From assembly GCA_022605955.1 (NCBI GenBank), contig JAKCOZ010000039.1, forward strand, positions 434,001 to 498,000: 64,000 nucleotides of DNA, written 5' to 3'. This stretch comes from Rallus limicola. Lineage: Eukaryota > Chordata > Aves > Gruiformes > Rallidae. Within the stretch, counting starts at the first letter, position 1, and each line of letters begins with the position of its first letter. The translations under genes and the position numbers were made by a program. The notes beneath the pieces are model-generated. The model worked only from the letters and a program-made list of their open reading frames with translations. It was not told the origin of the DNA and did not search any database. This document shows positions 50,276 to 63,130 of the stretch, one piece after another.

Positions 50276-53200
50276 CACGGTGTATTAATTGTGCTCCTCT
50301 AATGCACTTTCATGTTTTAGGTTTTGTTTTTTAGTCTGAAAGGAATTGTGTTCATTCACGTTATATTGATCCATTGTGTAAACTAAACCAGAAAAAAATC
50401 CAACTAAATTGAATACTCATTTCAGAGAAACAGTCCTGATGCAGATTAAAACATTATTGTTCCTAAATTATGGAAGAACCTTGAGAAGGAAGTTGGACCG
50501 ATTAAAAAAAAAATAATCACATGACCAGGTCAGAGGCCTGCAGAAGTTGCAGATTTTAAATGCTCTGAGTATAATTAATATTAATTTATCTTCGACCAAT
50601 ATAGAAGTGTACTAGAATAGTGAAACTAACAACATTGTATACATATTTTGTAATAACTGTGATGGAAAAGAGAGATACAACATATAAACAATTTTATTGT
50701 AAGTATTTGACGGCTGAAGGGGTAAAGATATGTATGATCAAATGAAAAAGAATCCCAAGTTTTAAAATACTCCCTCTCAAATGTTAAAACTTTGCCAGAC
50801 AATGGAAAAGATGAGTACAAGAGACTGAGAATATGTAGAACACCCTTCCAAATATATTATTGTATTGATTGATAATACCACAAACAGGGTAAGCAGCATC
50901 AGGAGCAAATGAACATTGCCTTTATTTTTTTGGTAGGTTTAGGAGGGTAAATAGCAAAAACACAACTAGAAAGAGGAAGGAGAAGCAGAAACAAACAAAC
51001 CAAAAAAAAAAAAGATGAGGTTACTTCAGTTCTGGCTTCAATGAGTTCTCAAGTCTGATCACTCTGACCTCAGCTACAAAGGAACACCAAGGGCAGCAGT
51101 CATCAACACAAACCATGCAGCATCACCTCTGTGATATTTTGTACTCACAGGTAATTTGAAATGTTAAAAACTAATAATTTAATCTGCATAGTAATGCATT
51201 AACCCATTAAGAAAGATTTAATACATATTTAGTCTAGTTCACATGCCAGAAAGAGAAATCCTTTCAGAAATTTCACACATGATTATCTCTACACAACTGT
51301 ACATTTCACAAAAAAACGAAAAAAAAGAAGACAAAGCAGTAGTCGACAACTAAATAACCTAAGCATTTGCCTAATTGATTCAGATTTTCAGATGTAAAAC
51401 TAGGTTTTCCCTTCAGTGAAACTAGGAAGCTTGATCTTTAACTCTGTGTTAGCAGTGTACAGACTCTGACTTAATCATTAACTGTTTGGTGTTTCAGGGA
51501 GACAAGAATGTTTAAGGAAAAAAAAAAAAGCAAGAAGCCAGAGAAAAAGAGCCATACTAAGCCTTAAAAATTACCTAAAAATAAATATTTTTAGGGATCA
51601 TGGATCATATACTATGACCTACAAAACCTGCAAAATGATTTATGCCTTTAGATATTTTCAGTAATGCTTTGGGCGTGATCTGTACCTTTAGATATAATCA
51701 CAGTAAGCCATTGAACATGCTCTAATAAACTTCTGCAACCAAATATGCTTTGCTGTGTCTTTGAATCATATATAATCAGACCTACCATCAATTTAACAGA
51801 GGGCAGTCACCACTTACAGAGAGGAAGGAAGATGACAGTGGGGGGCAGATACTACCTTTTGTTTCACAGTTCAATATTAACATCATAGGGGATTTTTCAT
51901 CTAGCTGTTCCAGGTTGGGTTTTTTTCCCCTACAAGTTCTGTTCCAGAATTTGGGGGTTATTTCTTACAGTCTGTGCCACAACTGAGTAAAGAGCTTTAT
52001 GTGTTTATATGTGTGAGAGAAGCAGAAAGATGGGAAAAATGGAATAACTAATGTACAAGGAACATAGTACTTCACCAGTACTCATTTTTTCATTTGTTGA
52101 CCATTCATATCAAACACCTGCTAACTCCTTTTGCTAATGGCATTATTATAAACCTCAATTTTAATCTAAAATCAAAACAATAGTCATCTTTAAGTTGATT
52201 GTTAAGAAGGGTATTTTGTGGAATGATTTAACTAAAATAAACATTAAAAATTAATAAATAAAATTTAATATAACTTGATAATTTACTGTAGAAGTCTTGC
52301 TCCTGGTAATGTGGGTGTGCCACATAATTTTGGTTAAGATTAAAAAAAAAAAAAAAAGAGACAAAGATTTGATTGCATATTTTTAGTGCTTATTTAATGT
52401 TCACAAGGAAAAGATAAAATATCAAATCAATTTATGTCTCAATTTTTAAATACATTTAAGAACAGAAACAGTAGTCTGGGTCACATCAAATACTTATCTA
52501 GACCAGTACTCTCTCAGTAGCAGAGTTCAAGTACTTGACAAAAGAATGTAAGAATATCTGAAAAGAGTAACAGAGCAGGGAAAGTGTTGGCTGTTGTTTT
52601 TTTTTTCCAAAACACCTTTCCATCCTCCAGCATCTCAGTATATTTGTGTTTAACAGCTGTTAAGGGTTTCTGTTTGCATGATTTTGCTCCATTCCTTTCT
52701 GATTCCACATAACTTTTAGTATCTACAACACTGAGTTCTGCATTTTAAACATATACTACACATGAGAGTAACCGTTTCTGCATCTTTTGAACCTGCTGCC
52801 TGTCATACTCATTTGATATCTACTCCTTGTTCTAAAGGAAGTGAGCAGTTTCTCTCTATTTGACTCCTACACAACAATCATATCTTTATAGATAATATTC
52901 TCATAGTGTTTTCTTTTTCCAGTCTGAAAACTGTCTACTTAATAATCCCTTCTATAGAAGTTATTGCACATATATATATATATATCTATGCTCATTTATG
53001 ATAACTTTTGTATACTTCTGATGAATCTTTTTTGAAGTGAAAGTTCAGACCTCAACACATCATCCACAGAAATGTTGAGGGTTTGCATTATTGTGTGTAT
53101 TGTGCATCTATGGTGTTTTTTTTTCTGGTGTTCTTTGTTGTTTGTTTGTTTGTTTAAATATACACACACATATGCTATCTGACTAAAAGCAATCAAAATA

Positions 53201-53484
53201 ACTAGAAAGACTTTGTGAGAATCAAATGAGCAATGCTTGCTGGAGGAACTAAAAACTCTGTTAAGAAGAGCGTACAGTGACTGTTACTCCTAAGAAAATC
53301 AAGAAAAATGAACAGGCCATTGCTCCTGAAGTTACTCACCAAAAAGTGTCATGGGAATATGTGCTCACCCTCACTGCTGACTGCATCTGGTCATATGGAG
53401 CCAAAGGAACCTTGTATCTACAGGACTGTGATGGGAGGACTCCCATCTGGAGTCCCCACTTGGACTGGATACTACAGTAGCTGG
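50276..53484. other. Unique AT-rich DNA
   Basis: No gene recognised. Homopolymer A/T runs and a TA run at about 52972-52986 are the only simple features. The sequence 53277-53480 contains a frame that runs into the following CR1, but its left part is not recognisably CR1. Confidence 0.5.
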
Positions 53485-53983
53485 CAAAGAGCTGCCCCAA
53501 CAAGTGCAAGGTCCCACACATGGGTTGGGACAATCCTTGTTATGAATACAAGCTAGGGGATGATGTGATAGAGAGCAGCCCTGTGGAAAAATGTTTGGGA
53601 TTCTTGATGGATGAAAAGCTGGACATGAGCCAAAAATGGGCAATTGCAGCCTAAAAGGCCAATCACATCCTGGGTTGCATCAGAAGAAGTGTGGCCAGAA
53701 GATCGAGAGAGGTGATTCACCCGCACTGCTCTTGTTAGACCCCACCTGGAGTACTGCATCCAGCTCTGGAGCGCTCAACTCAAGAAGGTCATGGACCTCT
53801 TGAAGCAAGTCCAGAGGAAGGCCACAAGGATTACTGCAGGGCTGGAGCACCTCTTCTATGAAGACAGGTTGAGAGAGTTGAGCTTTTTCAGCCTGAGGAG
53901 AAGAAGGCTCAGGGGAGAGGAGACCTTATAGCAGCCTTTCAGCACCTGACGGGGACGTACAAAAAACCTGGGGAAAAGATTAT
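53485..53983 (+). mobile_element. CR1 LINE ORF2 fragment lacking its 3' end, plus strand
   Basis: Matches the coding part from '[11 protein letters not shown]' (caagtgcaaggtcccacaca) through the '[30 protein letters not shown]' region and '[12 protein letters not shown]' to 'LRELSFFSLRRRRLRGEE' and 'FQHLTGTYKK', then stops at about 53983 in unrelated AT-rich DNA. Several stops and shifts. The absence of the CR1 3' end is odd for an element that inserts from its 3' end and implies later deletion or rearrangement. Confidence 0.9.
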
Positions 53984-56649
53984 TATATGTGTGAAAACAC
54001 ACCTGACAACTTAAATTTTCAGTGTGTAAAATAAGCATCTATACGAGTTAGGTAGTTTCTACTGCTTTTCAAAAGTGCAGGAGGTTCTTTATTACCATTC
54101 TGTGCTAGCAAACATATATGCCCCACAATGGACTGTAACTAGTTAGGAATCACTATCGTTCTAGAAGAAGAATCAGAAAAGAACTTTCCTGTCTTTCCTC
54201 TATCGTGGCCCTAACATATAATCTTTTCTCCTTCTGGCTTTATGGATACTGGAGTCCTGGCTGAAGAGAGACAGAAATTTAGAAGTTTTTTTTTTTTTTT
54301 TTTCTTTCCAATAAGTCCTGCAGCGTGGTGGATGTTTTGTTCTACAGGCATTCACTTTTCTGACTGAGGGGCAAATGCTTTAATCATGAGCTTATTATGC
54401 AAAAAAAAGTGTCCATTTCTACATTTAATGAGTTTCCGTGCAATCATATTTGCGTTCATCATGCTTAGAGTAAGACTAGTGATTCAGGCTATACTGGAGA
54501 TGCAATCAATGTCTAAGAAAGTCTGACTAAATATAGATTGTAATCGAGTGTGAGAGTGAGACAGTCTCCTCAGGAGGAGAGAAAAAAAAAAAAAAGAAGC
54601 TGCAATAATACATATCTTTAGTGGTCTCAAGGAACATTTTCTCTTACCAAAGGAAGGGACTTTAGATTTTTGAATGCTTTTATTATTTGGCAGGAAGTCT
54701 AAATTTCTGTCTGAGGTCTTGGGATCTCAGCTCTGCCTATATTTCAACCTGAAAGAAATACAGGACATATGGATTTGGTCCTCACATTTGACTGTAAATG
54801 CTCAGACTAAAATCTGGTATTTTTTAATATCCCTTTGATATATGAACCTTAAGCTTTATGTTAATTAAATTAACCTTTTTTATTTTAGTTAAATGCTATT
54901 ACAGATTCTTTAAATCTTTGTAAACCTCAATAGAAAGGAGTAAAATGACAATATACAATCTAAAATAATAAGTGGGTTATTGGAATGATTCAAAAATAAG
55001 AAAGGCGTTCAAATATTTTTTTCAAAGCAAAAAGACCTGCTGATAATATGGTAAAATTTTCAGTGTCTTGAAAGATTCCTTTTAGGATTATCTAAAAGCT
55101 GATTCTCTCTTTACATCTGTGAAGTCCTCGTAATGAAAGTAATGTCAGGAAATATTTTGTAGAAATATTTAAAGAAAGAAAGACAGAAAATTAAATCTAG
55201 AATGTCTTTCTTTTAAAACATTTCTTTGGTGGCTGTCTGAATGTTGGTCTGTTGTGACTGCAAACATTCTAGAGAAGTGATTATTCATATTATCAAGAAA
55301 GAAAAACTGTTTTTCCCCTTGGTAGGAGATTCTAAGGGATACTTTAACAAAACATAGAGGAAAAAAAGTACTTGAATGTAATAATTTAACACTTACAGAT
55401 TGTCAGGGTTGGTTCCTCCATTTCATTCTTGCTATGAAGAGTTAAAGCAGCACCAGGTTGCAAGGAACATTTCCACATGAAAGATTGGAATCTTCCTTGA
55501 AGAATTATAGAACTTTCTCCATTAAGGCAAAATCATATGTGATTTGCATTCTGCAGATCCCGTTGAAGATGGCAAGATTAATAGAGCTATATGTGAAAAG
55601 TTGATGAGTGTTAAATTTGTCCTATTGTTTAATATTCAGTTTGAAAAAAGGTAAGAAGGTTGAATATTTAAATAAATTGGTTTCAGTACACGTTGAACAA
55701 AAAGAATTATCATAATGAAGCTACCAGTGGTATTTTTTTTACTAGCATGCCTTAACAATGATAATAAAAAGCATTCATAAATCCAGTTTTATCTATAAAG
55801 AGGCAAAGCTTGAATATAACAGTGAATTTGGCCTCTGAAGAAAGTCACTTCAAATCAAATAAAATTAAGATCTAGTTCTGATCCTGGAGAACAAGTTTCC
55901 AGAATTCCATTAGTTTCCCTTACAGGGAACAAAGGTATTCAGACTTTCCTTTTCCATCTTCTCCTGGAATCAGAAACTATCCATCACATACCTGTTTATC
56001 TTTCTTGCTGCTAATATATTATCTCTTTTCATAACACTTTCTGTTTCTGCTCAGCTCTTTCATCCATTTTTCCAAACCTGTTTTTTCTCTAAAAGCAGGA
56101 CCCATTATCCCTCCTTAAATTCTTCTTTAGATAGGTCTCACTTCCCTCTATTTCTTTACTTCTAACTGTCTTCTGTACTTTCCAGCTTTTCATTTTCTAT
56201 AATAATGATAAACACCTTAAAATACAGCAAAAAGACATGTTAAATCATCAGATCCTATTTCCTTTTTTCTCTCATGGATGCTTTCAACAATGTGGTCTCA
56301 AGGTATATGTAGAGAAAGACTGTGATGTGAAGAAAATTAGTCTTGCATCTTTGTTTTGAAAGGTGGGCTATCCACTATCCTGACGGTGAGCAATGAATGC
56401 ATCATGTCATCATGGAACAACATGACTTTTACTTCACATTTATTTCTGCATGGAAAGCACAATAATTTCTTTTTCTTTTGGCATAATAGTGACTTGCTAA
56501 TACAGTGAGATAAACAAATGCAACTCTCACTGCCTTTTGTTTTTGTTTGTTTGGTTTATTTGTTAGTGTCTTTTATATGTCTTAAACTAAATGTCTACAA
56601 CTTTTATATCTGTTGGGAAATAAAGAAAAAAACATTGCTCAGATGGCTG
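53984..56649. other. Unique AT-rich DNA, nothing recognised
   Basis: No gene or mobile element seen. Includes a T run at about 54286-54303 and an A run near 54580-54594. Confidence 0.5.
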
Positions 56650-56852
56650 AAAACTTTTTTCATAGTAAGTGTGACAGAGCACTGGAATAGGCTGCCAGGG
56701 AGTTTGTGGAATCTCCTTTTCTGGAGATATTCAAGACCCGTCTGGACATCTACCTGTGTGATCTGCCCTAAGAAACCTGCTTTGGCAGGGGGCTTGGACC
56801 TGATGGTCTCTTGAGATCCCTTCCAACCCCCACAATTCTGTGATTCTGTGAC
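56650..56852 (+). mobile_element. CR1 LINE 3' tail, plus strand
   Basis: ttttttcatagtaagtgtga, cagagcactggaataggctg, ccagggagtttgtggaatct, 'ggagatattcaagacccgtc', 'ttggacctgatggtctcttg' and the octamer tail attctgtgattctgtga. Closely related to the CR1 at 42714-43089, including the shared 'tacctgtgtgatctg' segment. Confidence 0.95.
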
Positions 56853-56871
56853 ATTATATAGATATAGCGAC

Positions 56872-57032
56872 AGAGTGAACCTCAGCAAGTGTGCTGATGA
56901 CACAGAGCTGTGAGGAGAGGTTGATACACTAGAGGGTCATCCTGCCATCCAGCAGGCTGGAGAAATGGGATGAGTGGAACATCATTTAGTTCAACAAGAA
57001 GTGCAATGTCCTGCAACCTGCTGAGGAATGAC
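56872..57032 (+). mobile_element. CR1 RT-region fragment without 3' end, plus strand
   Basis: acagagtgaacctcagcaag (L-S-K) runs into tgtgctgatgacacagagct, coding CADDT at the RT catalytic box, then 'catccagcaggctggagaaa' and 'gttcaacaagaagtgcaatg'. Only about 160 bases survive. It follows the tail of another CR1 by 20 bases, so the order of parts (tail, then RT box) is reversed from a single element. Confidence 0.82.
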
Positions 57033-60000
57033 TCTTAGTACCATCTTTAAACTTTATATATACTTTTTATACATTTCACACATTATATCTACTGTATCTA
57101 CAATTGTAGTGCTGGTTTCATGAAATTAAAATAAAATATCTCCTTTCAAAGTAAACTGCTTTTGAGAATACAGCTTGAGGTAGCAGGTCTTAAGAAATGC
57201 ACCTTAAGAACCAGATCCATAAAATAGCCCCTACATGTGCAAACTGTAAAAGAAGATTATTACCAGTACAATGAATGAAGGGAACGTATGTTGAGGAATG
57301 AATCATACTAGATTTGAACTGAAAAATGTGAAATGTAAGTAGAATGAAAAGAAAATATGAATTGAAAAGTATGAATACCCCCATATTGTATGCCTCTTTC
57401 GATTTTGCTGAGTGCTTAAAGCAGGCAAATGAGTGTCAGTGTGCCTCAAAAGAGAAGAATTCTACATTCAGGAGAAAAGAAAAACCCATAAAAAAAAAAC
57501 AAAAAGTGAAGCTATAAAAGTCCAGATATGAAAACTCTGTTGAAACAAACAACTCTTTGGAGGTGACTATTATTGAAGGAACATACAGTACTACTAAAAA
57601 TGTTTGGTTTTAACAAGATTAATTATCTGCCTTTTAAATCCTGTCTTATAGTTAGGGGGAGGAGGAGGAGGGAAAATGGGGAATGAAGCATTAGACTGTA
57701 CATTATACCAAAGGGTTATGCATCTGACTCAATACCAATTGAATCTAATGGGGAAGTGTTTTGACAAAAATATTACAGTTACTGAAAAACTTGCCTGTTC
57801 CTCCATACAGAAAGTTATTAAGAAATATATAGATAAATGCCAATCTGCACAATAATTGTGACGATATTTGAATTCTTTGTTTTGAGACCCTCATCTTTGT
57901 GGAATGACTTCCCATTCCCATCCACTGACTGCACAGTAAATTCAATTGGAAACTTCTAATCCTGCAAATTAATAGGTTTAGGCTTTTAGTTCAAGCAAGA
58001 TGAGCTCATGATCTTAACCCTAAAGGTGAAAACACATTTGTGATGTTTGGGCATATTGATTATTATCTCGCCTATTGAGCACACGTGGCAATGCTGTTTA
58101 TCTACCCCGAGCGAGCTACACATTTAATTGCTTTTGTTCATGAAGGGTTTCTAAATAAATAGAAAACTTAAAAAAAACCCAAAACAGTAGTTCTATAAGT
58201 TTTTTAAACATTTTTTTTACTGTTACAATAGCAAAACACATTTCTTGATGGGAGGTTTTGGTATTTATTATAGCTTTTATGTTATGTACACACACACACA
58301 CACACACATATTCATATCACAACCTGTAAAATTTTCATGATGCCAAGCAAAAGGCATTTTCATTAAATGCCCAGTAAACTTTTCATTAAATAAACAGATT
58401 TCTTCCATGCTGTTTGAAATAAAATGTTAAAGAAACTCTTAAATTAATAAATTATCATAAAATAGGTTATCCCTGTTAATAGGAAAACAGGTTTTTTTAC
58501 AGCTTTCCATTGTATGAAGATTGAATACTGGCTGTCTCAAATTTCTAAAATTTTACAAAATGAAAAATAACTCTTTCCAAATGCATATAGACTTCTTTAT
58601 ACCAGGAAAAACAAAATCCTCCCCTCTCAAAAAATGCAAAACAAACAAAATGAAAAACAACAAACCACCCAACATTTAGAATTTTTCTGTATATTCATTA
58701 TATTTCTTTTTTTCCCCCAAGAATATTAAAATAGTCTAGATCAAGAGATATAAAAACAATTGACCTAAAGCATTTTTCTCTTTTTCACACAAATTTTGAA
58801 TAACACTTGTTTTGAATTGTCTTGAAGTACTTTTGCATGTACAAAAATATATTTTTTATTTTTTTTAAAAAAATGAGTTCTTCACTCAGCTTTGAGACTA
58901 ATTTTGCTGGAGGCAGTGATAGGTAGCCAAGCTCCTGGCTTCCTACCTCCCCAAATGAGCTTCTGACGGTTGCCATAGTTACAGAGATATTTGCACCTGT
59001 GAACTTCCTCATCTCTCTGAATGAAACCTCTCAAGCAGCAGGTCTCTTCCCTTACTTTCCTCACACAGAAAGATTTTTTTAAAAAAAACAAACAACAAAA
59101 CCCCAAAAAAACAAAACCTGCAGCTATGCTGATCAGTTATTTTTGGATTCAACTTTTCATTCATTTAGCACCCTGTCAGCAATTGTATTTCAACTGATGG
59201 TTATTGCAAATCTAGTCATTTTAATCCTTGTATCCCTTTCTTTAAGGATTAAAAAAAAATCATAAAATTAAAAAATTGAGACTTTGTCATGAAAGTTTAG
59301 TCTATGCACTACATCCTTCAACATTGTCCACTTTCAACATAAGGGCACGTCAAGCAGAATTTATTAGGGTTAATAGAAAATGTTTATTTTGCTGCTCAAG
59401 ACTGCTTTGATCAGGGATAAATCTGCTTGGTGTGATGGCTGCTGAATAGCTCTGATCTTGTACTTTGCCATACCTTTTCCTCCCTTGCTCTCCTTTCTAT
59501 AGCAACTATATATCTGAATTTTAATCTTCCTCTATGGACTTCAATTTTGTTGGTATTATGGCCTCTTTAGAGATCCCTGTGGTTAGCTTTTGAAATTCTT
59601 TTCTCAAAGTGACTTCCAGATCCACATCTTTTGTCTCAAAATTTATATAATTGCTTTATATCTTTACATAATTTTACTTTTAGTGGAAGCTATGTTTCAG
59701 TTATATTAGTAGAAAAATCCCAGTTTGTGAACATCTTTAGAACAATGAAGTTCTTAATAACTCTCTAAGTGTTACGTTGTTTCTTAGGGTTTATCTCCAG
59801 TAGTGTCCTAGTAGCTGTAATAGACAGGAAGACCAGAAAGGGTGAAATTCAGTTCCAGGTTGTACCCAGTTGTAAGTTTCCTCTTGGAACTCTGAATCTG
59901 GAGTATCCATCTGACCTTTGGCTACCACTCCTCAAATGTGACTCCTGAAGGACCTGAGACATAGTTGTCAGCTACATTAAAAAAAAAAAAAAAGATTTGG

Positions 60001-61199
60001 ATATTGTAACAAGTGCAAATGGCACTGAATATCTCATTTTATGCAGTAAAACAAGCCCAGTGAGAAAGAACTCTATAAACAGTTAAGGTTAAGTTGTCTC
60101 TTATCAAATAAATGCTTAATCAATGTGAACCTAAAAATTGTATTTCCAGCTGCCTAGTTTTTCATAGGGTTTGTGATAATGAAGATATTAATTTTTTTCA
60201 GATTAAAAAGGGCTATTTTAGGTTTTTTTTTTTTCCTAACATGGATAACTCATCAAGATAATTTCTAACTTTAAATTTCTTTAACACAAACACAAGTCAT
60301 ACTACATGCAGAAAGTTGTTACATATTTCCTTGTCAGAGTTTATCCTTTGACTCCATTTGCATTGCAGGATTGAGTACCAAATAGAGGGTTTTTTTAATG
60401 TATAACTCACAAACCCATGTTTATTTTCATTCATTACCTTAAATTTCCCTTTTCCTTTCCCTTCCATTTCTCTTTTCCCAGTATGTGTGGTTTCTTTCAG
60501 TGATTTAATAGTATCCTGGCACTGCAGGGTATTGGTAAGAGCACATTTCAAAAAGTGTAAGAGAAGGACCCAACTGAGGAGTCAGTTAGAACATTTCATT
60601 AGCTCAGTTCTGCATTCTGTGCCTCCATAAAATCTTTTGTAAGATAAAAACAAATCTAAGGCTTGAATCTGTGAAAGGTCTTTTTTGTTCCCCTTTCAAA
60701 TAATGAGAAAAACGGAAAATTGTTTGCCGTTTATATACCTGAACTTCTCTATTATTTTTTTCCAGATGTCAAAAATTTCTTCATACTGGTTTGGCCTTCA
60801 AGAAATTCCCAAAGCTGGTTGCTTGGTCATCTGTACATTACCATTACTATGTCCTTTCCTGACAGAGATGACTCATGTGTTGATGGAACATAATGTTCTA
60901 TAAAGCAATAATAGCATTGCTCTGCTGAGGCAAGTATCTTCAGTGCTGGCATGATCAGTGGCAGAGCACTCCAATGTTGTACACAGGGTGGTTTCCCAGA
61001 CAGGGGGAACCTCAAGGGTAGTGGAGAGAGCTGCCAGGAGCCCACAGCACATACAGCAATGGCTGGTGAGATCTGCATGGACCCAAGAACCATCCCCCAG
61101 TATAAAAGAAGCCCTAAGGGTGTGCTAGTTTACAAGGAGAACTATCAACAGAGCAGGCAAACAGGGCATGATGTGGTGTGGCAGGTTGCTTGACATTTT
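57033..61199. other. Unique AT-rich DNA; right end may be CR1 5' region
   Basis: No gene recognised up to about 60950. A CA repeat lies at 58287-58308, and C/A-rich complements of G/T tracts at 58625-58675 and 59079-59118. From about 60950 the DNA becomes GC-richer and is probably part of the CR1 that follows, but I cannot match it piece by piece. Confidence 0.45.
58287..58308. repeat. (CA)n microsatellite
   Basis: About 11 CA units. Confidence 0.92.
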
Positions 61200-61371
61200 G
61201 CACAGATGTTCTTGTGGAAGGCCATGCAGGAAAGGCACTGCAGCTTTGCTGGACTGACTAAGGAGTGATAGTGTCCACCCAGCAGAAAGCCATGTCCTCT
61301 ATAAGCTCTGTAACCGAAATGACTTATGCAGCTTCTTAGAAGAGCTCCCATGGGAACACACAGCCACCCAG

Positions 61372-61605
61372 GTGTCAAACTGCAGGGTGTGCTCTACTCT
61401 TAGTCCAGTACAGGATGGCAGTAGTGACCATGCCCATGGGAGGTATACCCAGGTAGAGGAATGCCTTCCCTTACTGACAGAGCTCCAGGAGGAGGTGAGC
61501 AGATTGAGGAGTATCAGGGAGTGGGAGAAAGAGAGACTACAGGAACTGCACCCTAGATTACTTGGGACAGGTCCAACAGGTAGACAGGATACACAATATG
61601 GATGA
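61372..61605 (+). pseudogene. CR1 ORF1 remnant (coiled-coil region)
   Basis: Open frame of 77 codons with 'VEECLPLLTELQEEVSRLRS' followed by 'IREWEKERLQELHPRLLGTG', a heptad-like leucine pattern typical of the coiled coil in bird CR1 ORF1, the nucleic-acid-binding protein. A Cys-X2-Cys (NCRVC) lies just upstream in the frame, possibly a trace of the ORF1 zinc-binding region. Sequence further left contains stops. Fragment only; assignment rests on remembered similarity. Confidence 0.7.
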
Positions 61606-61631
61606 TTCCCCATCATCTTTCCACCCCACAG

Positions 61632-62330
61632 AGTGTAAGGGATGGTGGGCATGGGCTTATGAAAAGCAGGTCCTGCTTAACTAACCTGATATCCTTCTAT
61701 AATAAGGTGACCCACTTAGTGAATGAGAGAAAGGCTGTGGATGTTGTCTACCTGACCTCTAGTAAAACCTTTGACAACATTTCCCACAGCATTCTTCTTG
61801 AGAAACTGGCTCCTCATTACTTGGATGGACATATGCTTTGCTGAGTAAAAACTGTCTGGATGGCTGATCCCAGAAGTTTTGGTGGGGAATGGACTTACTT
61901 CCAGTTGGCATCTAACTACCAGTGGTGTTCCCCGGGGCTCAGTACAGGGGCTAGTGTAGGAGTGTTGATCTGTTGGAGGGTATGAAGGCTCTATAGAAGG
62001 ATCTGGACAGGCTGGATTGATGGACTAAGGTAAACTACATGAGGTTCAACAAGGTTAATTTCTGGGTCCTGCACTAGATCACAACAACTGCATCCAGCAC
62101 TACCAGTCTGGGGAACAGTGCTTGGAAAGCTGCTCTGAAGAAAAGGACCTAGAAGCGTTGATCATCAGCTGGCTGAATAGGAGCCATCAGTGTGCAGAGG
62201 TGGCCAAGAATGCAAACAGCATCCTCTCTTGTATCAGAAAAGTTGTGGTCCATAGGACTAAGCAAGTAATCATCCCATTGTACTTGGCACTGGTGAGGTT
62301 GTACCTTGAATACTGCGTTTAGTTTTGGGC
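61632..62330 (+). pseudogene. CR1 ORF2 remnant missing the RT catalytic box
   Basis: Reads GHGLMKSRSCLTNLISFYNK, 'VTHLVNERKAVDVVYLTSSK', 'TFDNISHSILLEKLAP', the standard RT palm segment. A TGA follows at 61842-61844. After the degraded 'GVPRGSVQG' region (ggtgttccccggggctcagt at about 61923-61945) the sequence jumps to 'EGMKAL*KDLDRLD', so about 100 bases with NDL...FADDTKL are deleted. Downstream 'NRSHQCAEVAKNANSILSCIRK' and 'LVRLYLEYCV' are recognisable. Confidence 0.88.
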
Positions 62331-62694
62331 TCCTTGCTGTAAGACATTGAGGTGCTGGAGTTTGTCAGAGTAGATCAACAAAGCTGGTGAAGGGTCTAGA
62401 GCACCAGTCTTTTGAAGGAACTGGGGTTCATTAGTCTGAAGAAAAGTATACTGAGGGAAAACATTCTCTCTACAACTACCTGAAAGGAGTTTGTAGTGAG
62501 GTGGGTTTTAGTGTTTCTGATACCCAAGGATGTACATATAGACATAGGCATAGCATAGACACAGGCATAGACATGGACATAGAACACACTGAATGTTCTC
62601 ACTGAAAGGGTTGTCAAACATTGGAACAGGTTGCCAAAGAAGTGGTTGAGTCTATATTTTAAAAGATGTGTAGATGTGGCACCTGGGGGCACAG

Positions 62695-63039
62695 TGTCAA
62701 TTTAACCCCATCTTGTAACTCAGTACCACAAAGCCAGTTGCTCAATCATTTGGAGCAGCAATTCCATCTCCCAGAGAACTTCCTCAGGTATATAGAGCAT
62801 GATGTTATATGGTAGGGAATATCCCTTTTTGCAAGTCTGGGTCAGCTGGCCTGGCTGTGCTATCCCAGCTTCTGGTGCACCTGGCAGGCAGTGAGAAGCT
62901 AAAAAGTCCTTGACTATGTGTAGGCACAACTACCTAGCAACAACATCAGTGTGCTATCAATAGCATTCTCATACTAAATACAAAACACAGCACTGTATGG
63001 GTTACTGGAAAGTAAACTATGCCAGTTGAAACTAGGATG
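62695..63039 (-). mobile_element. ERVL-type solo LTR nested in CR1, minus strand
   Basis: On the plus strand it opens tgtcaatttaaccccatctt gtaactcagtacca, the complement of the end of the LTR at 28949-29511. It goes on with 'ggaatatccctttttgcaag', 'tctgggtcagctggcctggc', 'gtgagaagctaaaaagtcct', 'tgactatgtgtaggcacaac', 'acatcagtgtgctatcaata' and 'aaaacacagcact', and closes '...gccagttgaaactaggatg'. It is 345 bases, with part of the R/U5 side missing. CR1 3' sequence lies on both sides, which fixes the order of events. A clear 5-base target duplication is not visible; the closing CA appears mutated. Confidence 0.9.
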
Positions 63040-63130
63040 TGGTTCAGTGGTGTACTAGTGCTAGGCTAACAATTCGGCTTGAATTTCTTACAGCTCTGTT
63101 CCAATCTAAACGATTATATTATTCTATTAT

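Larger units (their letters stand above)
61200..63130 (+). mobile_element. Internally deleted CR1 LINE with ORF1, split by an LTR
   Basis: The left part holds CR1 ORF1 sequence (to about 61605). At about 61620 it jumps directly into the middle of ORF2, so the ORF1 end, the whole endonuclease and the first part of the RT are missing. The ORF2 part lacks the catalytic FADD box as well. The 3' region runs to 62694 (gatgtggcacctgggggc), is interrupted by the LTR at 62695-63039, and resumes with gtggttcagtggtgtactag, 'tgctaggctaacaattcggc' and 'tgttccaatctaaacgatta', ending near 63130. Most CR1 copies are cut short at the 5' side, so keeping ORF1 is unusual. Confidence 0.85.
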
